Of a stretch of DNA of 41,473 bases, positions 34,401-41,473 are shown one piece after another; the first letter of the stretch is position 1; each line of letters starts with the position of its first letter. Source of the DNA: Bacillota bacterium (GTDB taxonomy: Bacteria > Bacillota > Desulfitobacteriia > Desulfitobacteriales > JAJXUE01); NCBI GenBank assembly GCA_021783135.1, contig JAJXUE010000026.1, positions 1 to 41,473 of the forward strand. Reading direction: 5' to 3'. A program made the translations under genes and the position numbers. The notes under the pieces were generated by a model, which was given only the letters and a program-made list of their open reading frames with translations, had not been told where the DNA came from and did no database searches.

Positions 34401-35664
34401 CATTGCCACTGGCATCAGCCGGTACACTGTAACTAGCGGAATACCGATCGTTACCGATAATAACCGGTGTAGACAGGTTATTGGCGGACAAGGTTTGTCC
34501 GTTTGCGGTAGCAGTGATGTTCGTAGAGCTTGTCACCAGGTAGGTCACATTGGAATTAGCTGTGTTCGGACCACTGATGGTGGCTTTAACTGTGATGCCA
34601 CTATTAATAGTAGCTACTGCAGGTGAATTAGCAGCTCCTGTACCAACGGTTTGACCGCTAGCGCTCAGGTTGCTGATGCTAACATTGCTGGTGCTAGGAG
34701 GAACAGCTGTCGGATTAGCAACTTCGTTCAAAACGGTGCTGCTAACTACGCTAGGTCCGCCCAGACCGATTACTTTGGCATTGTCAGGGAGTTTAGCTCC
34801 AACAGCAGCAGCCGTAGCAGCGCCATTCGAGCCGTCCGCCAAGACGATCGGGGAATTTGTCATTGCAGCCAGCGGGGAACCAACCAAGGAGTCAACCAGG
34901 TGGGCGCTCGTGCCATTAGCAACAAAGACATCGTTAAAGTTAAAGTTCAGGCCGTCAATTACATCTTGGTTGGTCGCATAACGATCTGCACCATAGATGC
35001 GGGTTGCGCCGGCAATATCTTGTACCAAGGTCGGTCCACCAATGACATATACCTTGGAGCCAAGATAAGGTTGCTCGGAAGCAGGCAGGCTGCCGTCCTG
35101 ATTAGCAACTAAGATCGAGTAGTTGTTAGCTGCAGCAAAGGATGCTACCGAGAGAGCATCAGCCAGTGCATTGTAGCCAACTACGAAGGAACCTGCAGGA
35201 TTGCTGAGTTTGGAGGCAATCGCTGCTGCGGTGCCGGTACGGCTGGTACCTTTCAGTACAGTCGCGGTTACACCTGTCATTGCATTTACTTGATCAACCA
35301 CGTTTTGGCTGATTGCACCAACTACATAAACGTTTTTGACGCCTAATTTGGTTAGTTCAGCTTGGGTAGCAGCACTCAGGCTGTTGTTATCAGTCAGAAG
35401 AATCGGAACAGTTTTGCCGGCCAACGGAGCTGCCGCTAAGGCGTCAACCAAGTTAGCATCGGCTGATGGAGCTAAGATAGCGGCACCGGCTGAAGTCCAA
35501 CCTTGGTTGGCAACTGCTATGGAGGTAGCGATTCTGTCTGCACCGTATAGGTTAGAAGTTGTTACCCCCGTGTTTGCAAATGCTGCCATTGGAACCATGG
35601 TCAGAGCCATTCCGACGATAGCCATACTAGCCATTGCTTTTTTAGTTTTTTTGAATTTACTCAT
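31441..35664 (-). CDS. S-layer protein with N-terminal CWB2 anchor (probable major S-layer protein)
   Basis: 1407 aa, ATG at 35662-35664 after GAGAGGAG. The signal peptide (MSKFKKTKKAMASMAIVGMA...AAFA) and three CWB2 units (LYGADRIATSIAVANQGW, YVVGAISQNVV, YVIGGPTLVQ, GLGGPSVV) are almost the same as in the 1847-aa paralogue. The remaining 1070 residues align from end to end with it (shared blocks include AAPYYNNG-like, LNPTGLSA and NNGGSYLNLVWQQGQ) and the protein stops where the paralogue's Ig-like extension begins. CWB2 domains bind secondary wall polymer non-covalently. With its strong terminator and long leader, this looks like the main S-layer gene, though relative expression cannot be read from sequence. 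Confidence 0.93.
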   Translation of the reverse strand: MSKFKKTKKAMASMAIVGMALTMVPMAAFANTGVTTSNLYGADRIATSIAVANQGWTSAGAAILAPSADANLVDALAAAPLAGKTVPILLTDNNSLSAATQAELTKLGVKNVYVVGAISQNVVDQVNAMTGVTATVLKGTSRTGTAAAIASKLSNPAGSFVVGYNALADALSVASFAAANNYSILVANQDGSLPASEQPYLGSKVYVIGGPTLVQDIAGATRIYGADRYATNQDVIDGLNFNFNDVFVANGTSAHLVDSLVGSPLAAMTNSPIVLADGSNGAATAAAVGAKLPDNAKVIGLGGPSVVSSTVLNEVANPTAVPPSTSNVSISNLSASGQTVGTGAANSPAVATINSGITVKATISGPNTANSNVTYLVTSSTNITATANGQTLSANNLSTPVIIGNDRYSASYSVPADASGNVAVTFTSTASSNSAFNVVVQAPYYNNGQVVESNKVAAQWGVPGTLVLSPLYTSGTPDNLNFSSSATETAGLVPVVATYLSTSGSTMAGQQVKFTMTAQGTPGSATAFFTDSTGVGSVGQQSSVGNGTTTATYNVTTDANGQALVYVNANQPSTNGVNSLGASIEVSLQAQLVNGGGSTNSGYYKWQAVAQPSQVANISPSQMLNPTGLSASSTTVSSAAETATSGSQVTISGTLEDAAGNPVPNARLAIQDYDAINGSSNNIQNDAFVQNGTSTLFSATSFPVVTSDANGQFSFVVTANVPVTQSVQNSATSYYVYYVPATVSLASGQSLPTSGITPLSFVGNNNGGSYLNLVWQQGQTVQAAAVGTSPLKATYGSIAAVPTATQSFTNVLGADEELYAAGFNQNGQMVAPTTVAGAGNQFSGYGLDFNISLPSNITIDQVGATTSTLPWVVANAVPSAVDFQYYGGKLYLHSWTNAATGVVNTVDTVFNDPAAYDGSGQLIFYVNSVGSNSVSGAVNVDVQAYSGIADNATSLNTTNGQGGASTSVTANFAGASQVSSLGVVGNVAQLMGYQPLLNTNAAPANTATVAGTSYNGFSASSNASFVVAPFNSEVAIATVPTQGITFSLAANQNGKIQGIDGYQLQSAPQSAQVNVAANGMVSVNNVGIFPAVTGTILGYNDNYVLAQSGTTGGTITAYSRATSSPVAVWSVPTGVKLKNSYEGFLGFTGSGTSLTLDSTSPYTLIGGSSSALSGATLTPVQAVTAMVSDKYAESPTVTVTNSVNSQAATVTAAFSAGASNTGSLASVATNPVSVNFSVGSSQNVTVTAIDGYGNALPNQTIYLTGSSTNNLWITQVNGAAVQQSINLGSASTPSFQTVNTPVPLFNVDATLSTSTTLDYNSVYVSGALSANGLQTATPYVALTTGVNGTVSFTVANGNVQYYTVSGSNAAVSNVDAGATAAGTLKFFSNNPNSTTPNTIGAVSVNVN

Positions 35665-35806
35665 TAAATAGAAAACTCCTCTCTTATGGTGTGATGATTT
35701 TGGTTTTTTTAGAGGTAAAAATTTTTCTTTACTTTACCTCTCACTCCCACTATTTAAGTCTGTCGTCACCCCCTAAGTTTCTTAAGATCTTCAGACATTG
35801 CGCAAT

Positions 35807-35924
35807 ATCTAAAGGCATCCATCCTAACAAAGAGGAGGCGTCCTTCCTCTCAGAATCTGATGAGGACGGATTTGCCCTTTAGATGGCACTAAATAATGGA
35901 GAGGCTAAAAATATAGACTCCACA
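35807..35924 (-). promoter_or_regulatory. Conserved 5' leader element of the 1407-aa S-layer gene
   Basis: It contains the second copy of the 57-bp block (35868-35924). A 9-bp perfect pairing, ATCTAAAGG (35807-35815) with CCTTTAGAT (35876-35884), closes a domain containing ATCC/GGAT and a hairpin CCTC-CAG-AAT-CTG-GAGG (35846-35865). It lies 143-260 nt before the start codon. Shared sequence plus a similar fold before two paralogous genes argues for a cis-acting leader RNA controlling S-layer synthesis (inference). Confidence 0.6.
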
Positions 35925-36279
35925 TCTTTTTACAGTATTCTTTGTAGATTTACATATTCCTGCTAATAGTGAAAACTTTTTTAAATAATTTCCATAATTA
36001 AATTGAGGATTGCATTTCAACACAAAATATCACTACAGAATGGCTTTTAAAACGCAATTTAATGCCCAATGTGTTGCTTTCTGTTCGGCCTCACCACCTT
36101 TAACCTATGCCTGATGCGGTATTATGCCACGTTCAGAGGGACGAGGCTAAGCTTGTCCATGCAACGCGATTTGTGAAGTAACCCCTATAAGGTTGCTTGC
36201 TGCATATAATATTCTTATTTGGCCGGCGGATTCCTGCAAATATCTTGAAAAAAAAATAATAAGTGGAATCTTGCTAGTC
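35925..36279. other. AT-rich intergenic stretch before the S-layer leader
   Basis: It probably holds the promoter of the 1407-aa gene: CTATTAGCAGG followed by TAAATCT on the minus strand also occurs, in shorter form, before the 1847-aa gene (CTATTAATAGGTAAATCT). A GGCCTC...GAGGCT pair encloses about 60 nt near 36090-36155. I see no gene and no convincing terminator for the amidase ending at 36280. Confidence 0.4.
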
Positions 36280-37923
36280 CTAATACCCTTCGTACACTAA
36301 AATGCCGCGATAAATACCTAGCGCTGCTTTAGCCTGCACATCAGGTGAGGCGAGGGCCTTTTCTTCATCTATATTAGTGATAAAACCCACCTCGATGAGA
36401 ATCGCGGGCATTGTCGTGTTTTTCAACACATAGTAATTGGCTTGTTTGACACCCCTGTCAGTCAAGCCTATCTGGTTGACCGTTTCTGTCTGAATGTCCT
36501 GTGCCAAGCGCGCCGATTGCGTGGCCAAGGTGCTGTCCGGACTGTAATAGGTTTCCGTCCCATGCGCCAGCTCAGTGGCGGAATTATTGTGAATACAGAT
36601 AAACAAATTAGCGTTGGCCTTTTCCGCGATATTTACCCGGGCCTGCAAGTCAGGTACCGCACTGCTCATGGAATAATCCGCACCTGCCGGCGATACATCC
36701 GTAGTGCGGGTCATGATTACCGTAGCTCCGGCTTGTCGCAAATAATTGGCCACATCCATACCCATGGCCAAATTAAAGACCTTCTCGGGCGTTCCGTCCG
36801 CGCCCATGGCGCCAGGGTCCGGCCCGCCGTGCCCCGGGTCAACCACAATTTTCATACCGCTTAACAAATAATCAGGCTGGATCGTGCCTTGGATTATGTC
36901 GCTAACTTGGTTCGACAACGCACCTGCTCCGCCGATCAAATACACTTCGGGATTATTCTCGGCCGCATTGCCCATGACGGAATAAGTTACCGCCGGCAAG
37001 CTGTTATTAGTTGCCATAAATAACGGTGCATTTTCTTTCGCGGCCAAAGCACCCGCCACCAAGGCGTCCGGGTAGTTTTCGCCGGTTACCACGTAGGCAA
37101 CCGGTTGACCTGTAGCCGTACTTGTTTGAGCTGTAGTTTGTGCTGGCATTCCTGTCAATACATTTTCCGCAAACAGATAAACCTTCGCCGCCGTATCAAA
37201 GCGGTCTACCCCACCCAGGCGAGTGATATTGGGAACACCCTGCAAGGTCGCATCCGGTATTGCTCCGTTTCCTCCGATAACCAATGTCTGGGGTGAAGTA
37301 ACCCCGTCTTGCAATGCGCTTAACTCGGTAAGCGTAGCCTCAGGCATCGCCTTTGCGCTAGTTAGGAGAATGGGGGTTTGGGTAACACCGGCATAGGCAC
37401 CGATTGACAGTGCATCCGGAAAATTATCCCCACTTGCCAGAATTACCTGGCCGCTCGCGCTGTCCAATCTTTGGGCCACTGCTACGGCTGTGGCATAGCG
37501 GTTCACTCCGCCAATCCGTTCCCAACTGATGCCGGCAGCATCCAGAGGGCTGGTAACGGCGTTCCCTAATGCTTGGTCTCCCCCCAGCAAAATAACGTGC
37601 GTAGCTCTTAATGCCTTGATTTCAGTCAGGACTTGGGGATCGAGGCCACCGGTATTAGTGAGCAGAATCGGCGCATCCAATTTGCGCGAGAGGGGAATAG
37701 CCACCAGTGAATCGGGGAAGTCATCGGCGCGTGCCAAAAGCACGGTATCAGCCTGCGTCCAGCCGGCCTGGGCGACAGCAATGGCCGTGCCAATCCTGTC
37801 CGTACCGTAAATTCGCTGTGTTTGACTTGCCAGCGGCGCAGCACTTGCTACCCCTTGCAAACCAAGCCAGAGCAGCATGAGAGCGCCTACAAATAGCGCC
37901 CATTTCTGATATTTTCTCGTCAA
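36280..37923 (-). CDS. CWB2-anchored N-acetylmuramoyl-L-alanine amidase (Amidase_3)
   Basis: 547 aa from TTG 37921-37923, preceded by GGAAGGGAGGG. An ATG at 37956 is in frame but has no site and would spoil the signal peptide (MTRKYQKWALFVGALMLLWLG). Three CWB2 units fill about residues 30-350 (RIYGTDRIGTAIAVAQAGW, LLGGDQALG, RIGGVNRYATAVAVAQRL, VIGGNGAI, YLIGGAGAL). The Amidase_3 domain (about 357-547) has all zinc and catalytic residues: His365 in VDPGHGG, Glu380 in EKVFNLA, His445 in ICIHNNS and Glu511 in ILIEVGF. It cuts the bond between MurNAc and the stem peptide outside the cell. It is 85 bp downstream of the CWB2 protease without a terminator between them, so a two-gene operon is likely. 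Confidence 0.95.
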   Translation of the reverse strand: MTRKYQKWALFVGALMLLWLGLQGVASAAPLASQTQRIYGTDRIGTAIAVAQAGWTQADTVLLARADDFPDSLVAIPLSRKLDAPILLTNTGGLDPQVLTEIKALRATHVILLGGDQALGNAVTSPLDAAGISWERIGGVNRYATAVAVAQRLDSASGQVILASGDNFPDALSIGAYAGVTQTPILLTSAKAMPEATLTELSALQDGVTSPQTLVIGGNGAIPDATLQGVPNITRLGGVDRFDTAAKVYLFAENVLTGMPAQTTAQTSTATGQPVAYVVTGENYPDALVAGALAAKENAPLFMATNNSLPAVTYSVMGNAAENNPEVYLIGGAGALSNQVSDIIQGTIQPDYLLSGMKIVVDPGHGGPDPGAMGADGTPEKVFNLAMGMDVANYLRQAGATVIMTRTTDVSPAGADYSMSSAVPDLQARVNIAEKANANLFICIHNNSATELAHGTETYYSPDSTLATQSARLAQDIQTETVNQIGLTDRGVKQANYYVLKNTTMPAILIEVGFITNIDEEKALASPDVQAKAALGIYRGILVYEGY

Positions 37924-38008
37924 AAACCCTCCCTTCCTTAACTTTATACGCAACATTGGGAGAATTTCGACGGGTACTTGTTAATTCCTCCAAGAAAATT
38001 GTGTGTTT

Positions 38009-40585
38009 TTAGTTAAATAAAGCCTGGAGCGCAGTCAATTCAGGCTGCGGCACAACGCTGTCACCGCCAAAAGCTGTGGCTCGTACACCATGCCAATTCT
38101 GCACTACTTTATTTAGTTCCGGCGGCAACCCGCTACTTGGCACCAATAACACATCCGTACCCCGGGTAGCGGCGAGAACTCCGCCGGTAAGAGCGTCTGG
38201 GAAATCCTCGCCTGTAGCAACATAAACCTGCTCTCCTACCGGGGGGAAGGTCTGCGCGACAACTGCGGCCGTGGCGTACCTGTCGTTCCCCGCCAGCCGG
38301 TATGGGTTGACCGTGCCGTCCAGCGTCAAGCCGCTGAGTACGCCTTCTCCCCCCACCGCGAGCGTGTCACTTACCCCAAGCTGACGCAGTGCTTGGTCTG
38401 CCGCTCCGGAGAGATCACCGGCAGGTGTCAGCAAAATAGGTTCCCCGGCCTGCGCCGCCTGCGGCGCGATGCTTAAGGCATCAGGGAAATTTTGTCCGTT
38501 AACTACAACCGCCTTGCCTGTCGTCCCGAGATTAGCGGCGATGTCCGCGGCCGTATGATAACGGTCGCTTCCGCCGATTCGGTCTGTCGGCGCCACTAAG
38601 CTCAGTTCAGTGTAAATGGCATCGGAAATGGCACCGGGACCGCCCAAAACGATAATATGCTGCGGGGCCAGGGTTTGGATCTCCGCTAAAACTGCTGTCG
38701 GTAAGGTATTACTATCGGTAAGCAAAATAGGCGCATTATCTTTGTACGCCAGCGGCGCACCTGCCAGTGCATCGGGAAAAGCATTATCGCGCGCCAAAAT
38801 TACCGTGTCCGCTCCCGTCGGAAATGCAGCCTGCGCAATCTGAATCGCTGTTTGAATGCGGTCCGCGCCAAACAGGCGGTCTTGCTGCAGACGAGGCGGG
38901 TACCCTAAGCGGTAAGTTCCCGGGGTATAAATACCTGCGGTTATATTGCTCCCGCTAGCCCCGCCGCCCACCAAAATCCAACGACCGCCGTCCCAGCGGT
39001 AAATATACCCCGGCAAACCTCCGCCAAGGTCGGAAGTTTGGGCAGACAGACCCAGCAGGAGCATTTTACCGGGCGGCCCCAAGCTTCCTTGCCAAGCGAT
39101 TGCCACGGCAGGGCCGCCCGGTATGATATCGGCCGGCAAGTCCGCTGCCGAGGTTGCAGTCGTCAAGCTCACGCTGACCTGGGTGGTAAAGGTGCCCGGT
39201 GGAATCAACAGGGCTGCTTCCTTCCCGGCAGTTTGCACTATACCGCCCGCCGGTACAACGTCAGCCGGAGCTTGCAGGGTTGCCGGCGTTGAGGCGTACT
39301 GCAAAGCGCTATACGCGTCCACACGCCCAAAGCCAGCTGAATAATTACGACCGGCGTCGCCAATATGTACCGCACTGTCTTCTAAATCGATGCGAATCTG
39401 GCGTGCCGTTAAGTCAGGTTGCTCACTCCACAGCAAGGCCGCCACGCCGGAGACAAAGGGCGCAGCCATTGAGGTTCCGTCACTGGTGGCTAAGGTCGCA
39501 GTGCCGTTTTGCCAATAGTCACTGACAATACCCACTCCCGGCGCTGTCAGGTCAGTTTGCGGACCGGTACAGGAAAAATTTGCCACAGTATCGTTGTCAG
39601 TTGAAGCTGTCACCGCGATAACATTCGGATCAGCGGCAGGATAGTCAACGCCCGGATTGCTCGCGCTGGTCGGGTCAAAATTGCCTGTGGCAGCTACAAT
39701 CAAACAACCCTTGTTCTCCGCATACTCTACTGCTTGCGTCAGGACATCCGTCTTGCCGCCTGCACCCAAGCTCAGATTGATTATCTGGGCGCCATTGTCG
39801 GCGGCCCACACAATCCCGGCTGCTATCACGTCATCAGTACCTTGACCGGAGCTGTCCATTACTTTCACCGGCATGATGCTCGCATTATAAGCTACACCCA
39901 CCACACCAAGACCGTTCAACTCAGCCGCCGCAATCCCGGCAACATTCGTGCCGTGGCCATTATCATCCTGGGCCGCGGCGGGACCGGATTCCCCGGTAAT
40001 CGCGTTATACCCGGGTACTAGGTTGTCAATTAAGTCCGGGTCAGTGAGGTCGACCCCCGTGTCAACGATGGCTATGGTTACGCCGCTTCCGGTAGCACCC
40101 ATTTGCCACGCTTGCGGTACGTGAGCCTTGGTCAGAGACCACTGCCCATCAATTGTAACCTCCGGCACATCTGACGCCGCCATCTTTTGCACTGTGGCCT
40201 GGGGCAGGGCGTTTACTTGGTAGGCGCGGCTGATTTCCGCACTCACTACGCCCTTAATTTGTCTAGCTTTACGTAAAGTCACTGCATCAACGGCAGTGCC
40301 AAACTCCAAGGTGGCGAAATTAAGCGGTCCGCGCCGAAGCACACTTGCTCCGAGCGCTTGCGCAATTTGGTCGGGACTGATACCGGCCTGCAGCTGCACG
40401 ACAACGTGTGTGTTCAAAGTCGAGTCAGGTAAAGTTGTTACTTTCACACTCTGAATTTTATTTAGTTCTGTCTTAAGGCCCTTGTTGGTATGGACTTGTG
40501 CCGGCATAGCCGCGGCAACACTTAATTGCAGCAACAAGCTGCCTGCTAAAGCCAGCGCGATAACAGCTGCGAATTTTTTCTGCAC
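38009..40585 (-). CDS. CWB2-anchored subtilisin-like serine protease (S8)
   Basis: 858 aa, GTG at 40583-40585 with AAGGAG about 11 nt upstream. Signal peptide to about residue 26. An inhibitor-like propeptide follows (about 45-125, HVVVQLQAGISPDQIAQALG). The S8 domain has the full triad: Asp175 in IAIVDTGVDL, His211 in NGHGTNVAGI and Ser372 in DGTSMAAPFVSG, with Asn302 as oxyanion residue in AATGN. A beta-rich segment (about 440-570) with LLIPPGTFTTQVSVSL resembles a ZU5-like module. The last 290 residues hold three CWB2 units (RLFGADRIQTAIQIAQAAF, VLGGPGAI, RIGGSDRYHTAADIA, VGGEGVLSG, RLAGNDRYATAAVVA). A wall-held secreted protease, plausibly processing surface proteins. Confidence 0.95.
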   Translation of the reverse strand: MQKKFAAVIALALAGSLLLQLSVAAAMPAQVHTNKGLKTELNKIQSVKVTTLPDSTLNTHVVVQLQAGISPDQIAQALGASVLRRGPLNFATLEFGTAVDAVTLRKARQIKGVVSAEISRAYQVNALPQATVQKMAASDVPEVTIDGQWSLTKAHVPQAWQMGATGSGVTIAIVDTGVDLTDPDLIDNLVPGYNAITGESGPAAAQDDNGHGTNVAGIAAAELNGLGVVGVAYNASIMPVKVMDSSGQGTDDVIAAGIVWAADNGAQIINLSLGAGGKTDVLTQAVEYAENKGCLIVAATGNFDPTSASNPGVDYPAADPNVIAVTASTDNDTVANFSCTGPQTDLTAPGVGIVSDYWQNGTATLATSDGTSMAAPFVSGVAALLWSEQPDLTARQIRIDLEDSAVHIGDAGRNYSAGFGRVDAYSALQYASTPATLQAPADVVPAGGIVQTAGKEAALLIPPGTFTTQVSVSLTTATSAADLPADIIPGGPAVAIAWQGSLGPPGKMLLLGLSAQTSDLGGGLPGYIYRWDGGRWILVGGGASGSNITAGIYTPGTYRLGYPPRLQQDRLFGADRIQTAIQIAQAAFPTGADTVILARDNAFPDALAGAPLAYKDNAPILLTDSNTLPTAVLAEIQTLAPQHIIVLGGPGAISDAIYTELSLVAPTDRIGGSDRYHTAADIAANLGTTGKAVVVNGQNFPDALSIAPQAAQAGEPILLTPAGDLSGAADQALRQLGVSDTLAVGGEGVLSGLTLDGTVNPYRLAGNDRYATAAVVAQTFPPVGEQVYVATGEDFPDALTGGVLAATRGTDVLLVPSSGLPPELNKVVQNWHGVRATAFGGDSVVPQPELTALQALFN

Positions 40586-40612
40586 TAATATTTTCGCTCC
40601 TTATGGTAAAAG

Positions 40613-40642
40613 TACATAATCTAATTCGCCATGCTTGGGCAA
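40613..40642 (-). promoter_or_regulatory. Candidate promoter of the protease-amidase operon
   Basis: Minus-strand TTGCCC (40637-40642) and TATGTA (40613-40618) with an 18-bp spacer, about 28 bp before the GTG. It lies in the 163-bp gap shared with the divergent CWB2 gene. Confidence 0.35.
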
Positions 40643-40748
40643 TTTTCTTTTTTTTTGCGCAAAGGATATTCGCTCTGATGGCAAGAATTAAACATATAAC
40701 GCACGAAGCTATGCCTTTGCTACACCACGCCAATGTTAGGAGAGAGGA

Positions 40749-41473
40749 ATGCCCATGACCATTTTACGTCGCAAAAAACTTACCACTGTTATCCTCTTTG
40801 TGTTCCTTGTTTCTTTTGTACTACCTGCGCTGGCAGATAGCACAACCGGCTTGCCCAACAGGATAGCCGGAGTCAGCCGTTATGACACCGCTATTCAAAT
40901 ATCGCAGGCCGGTTGGAGCTCAACTCCCAACGTTGTCCTGGCCCGCGGCGATGAGTTTGCCGATGCTTTGGCCGGGTCAGTCCTGGCCCACAGTTTTAAC
41001 GCCCCGTTGTTGCTCACTCCGCCTAATCAGCTTCCTGCCACTGTGCTGGCGGAAATAAACCGCTTGCAGGCGCAAACGGTTTATATTCTCGGCGGCATCG
41101 GCGCAGTATCTCCGGGCATTGAGACCACCCTGCGCAACGCCAACTTAAATGTAGTACGCATCTCCGGCAGCGATCGCTACGCGTCCGCCGCCCAAATTGC
41201 GCTCACTGCGGTTCCCACAGCTGCCCAGGCTTTTTTAGTTAACGGGAATTCTTTTGCTGATGCCTTAAGTATTTCCTCGTATGCAGCAGCCAACAAAATT
41301 CCCCTGCTCTTAACTGCTACGCAGCAAGTGCCGACTGCCACACTTAACGCCCTCAAATCGCTTAAGGCTACCAACATCACCTTAATTGGCGGTACTGGCG
41401 TAATATCCGCAGCGGAGCAAAGTCAACTGCAGGGTTTGGGCTTTAACGTCTCCCGCCTCGCCGGGGCAAACCA
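40749..41473 (+). CDS. CWB2 surface protein, partial at right edge
   Basis: Open from ATG 40749 to the window end, 241 codons visible. AGGAG (40738-40742) lies 6 nt upstream. A second ATG at 40755 with GAGG 7 nt upstream is an equally good start. The signal peptide has a basic N-terminus (ILRRKKL) and hydrophobic core (VILFVFLVSFVLPALA). From about residue 37 two complete CWB2 units are seen (RIAGVSRYDTAIQISQAGW, ILGGIGAVS, RISGSDRYASAAQIA, LIGGTGVIS) and a third begins (RLAGAN) at the edge. Any catalytic or repeat domain would lie outside the window. It is divergent from the CWB2 protease. Confidence 0.92.
   Translation, partial: MPMTILRRKKLTTVILFVFLVSFVLPALADSTTGLPNRIAGVSRYDTAIQISQAGWSSTPNVVLARGDEFADALAGSVLAHSFNAPLLLTPPNQLPATVLAEINRLQAQTVYILGGIGAVSPGIETTLRNANLNVVRISGSDRYASAAQIALTAVPTAAQAFLVNGNSFADALSISSYAAANKIPLLLTATQQVPTATLNALKSLKATNITLIGGTGVISAAEQSQLQGLGFNVSRLAGAN

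Noticed and set aside
35807-35924. Cyclic-di-GMP (GEMM) riboswitch in the S-layer leader
   Set aside because: GGGCAAA and GGACGC on the minus strand recall the GEMM-I core, but the AAAGCC and GGTAGCGGGGTTACC parts are missing, and the second leader copy lacks GGACGC. I keep it as an unnamed element.

Overview
The window looks like a chromosomal segment of a low-to-mid GC, probably endospore-forming, S-layered member of the Bacillota. The evidence is six proteins with cell-wall-binding repeat 2 (CWB2) domains, a LytR-CpsA-Psr ligase with GalU and phosphoglucomutase, strong AGGAGG-type ribosome binding sites with many TTG and GTG starts, and small Gly/Pro/Tyr/Gln-rich proteins of the kind seen in spore coats. 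I do not assign a genus.

Layout. (1) 1-2.0 kb, minus: three low-complexity proteins, the last running off the left edge. (2) 2.1-3.6 kb, minus: a SAM methyltransferase and a stand-alone OmpR-type winged-helix protein with a clear terminator. (3) 3.8-4.65 kb, plus: a YkuE-like metallophosphoesterase whose Tat motif lies upstream of any normal start codon. (4) 4.65-6.57 kb, plus: a complete DarTG toxin-antitoxin locus. darT is recognisable from end to end but carries one in-frame TGA at codon 51, where the family has arginine; darG is intact. (5) 6.6-10.65 kb: galU and an LCP ligase (minus) divergent from phosphoglucomutase (plus), a likely UDP-glucose and wall-polymer module. (6) 10.7-12.6 kb: a CWB2/Ig-like surface protein. 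(7) 12.9-23.6 kb, minus: two adjacent efflux operons, tetR-hlyD-hlyD-MFS-long adaptor and long adaptor-RND, with no TolC-like gene. (8) 23.8-25.1 kb, minus: two paralogous TPR proteins. (9) 25.4-35.7 kb, minus: two large paralogous S-layer proteins (1847 and 1407 aa), each preceded by a long leader sharing a gap-free 57-bp conserved block. (10) 36.3-40.6 kb, minus: a probable operon of a CWB2-anchored subtilase and a CWB2-anchored amidase. (11) 40.75 kb to the right edge, plus: a further CWB2 protein, cut by the window.

How the parts fit: phosphoglucomutase, GalU and LCP could make and attach the secondary wall polymer to which CWB2 proteins bind. The two giant CWB2 proteins would form the S-layer, and the CWB2 protease and amidase could process or remodel it. 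The efflux adaptors have helical hairpins of about 300 residues, much longer than in proteobacterial adaptors. The observations I would follow first are the nonsense-interrupted darT beside an intact darG, the shared S-layer leader element, and the metallophosphoesterase with an apparent ACG start.
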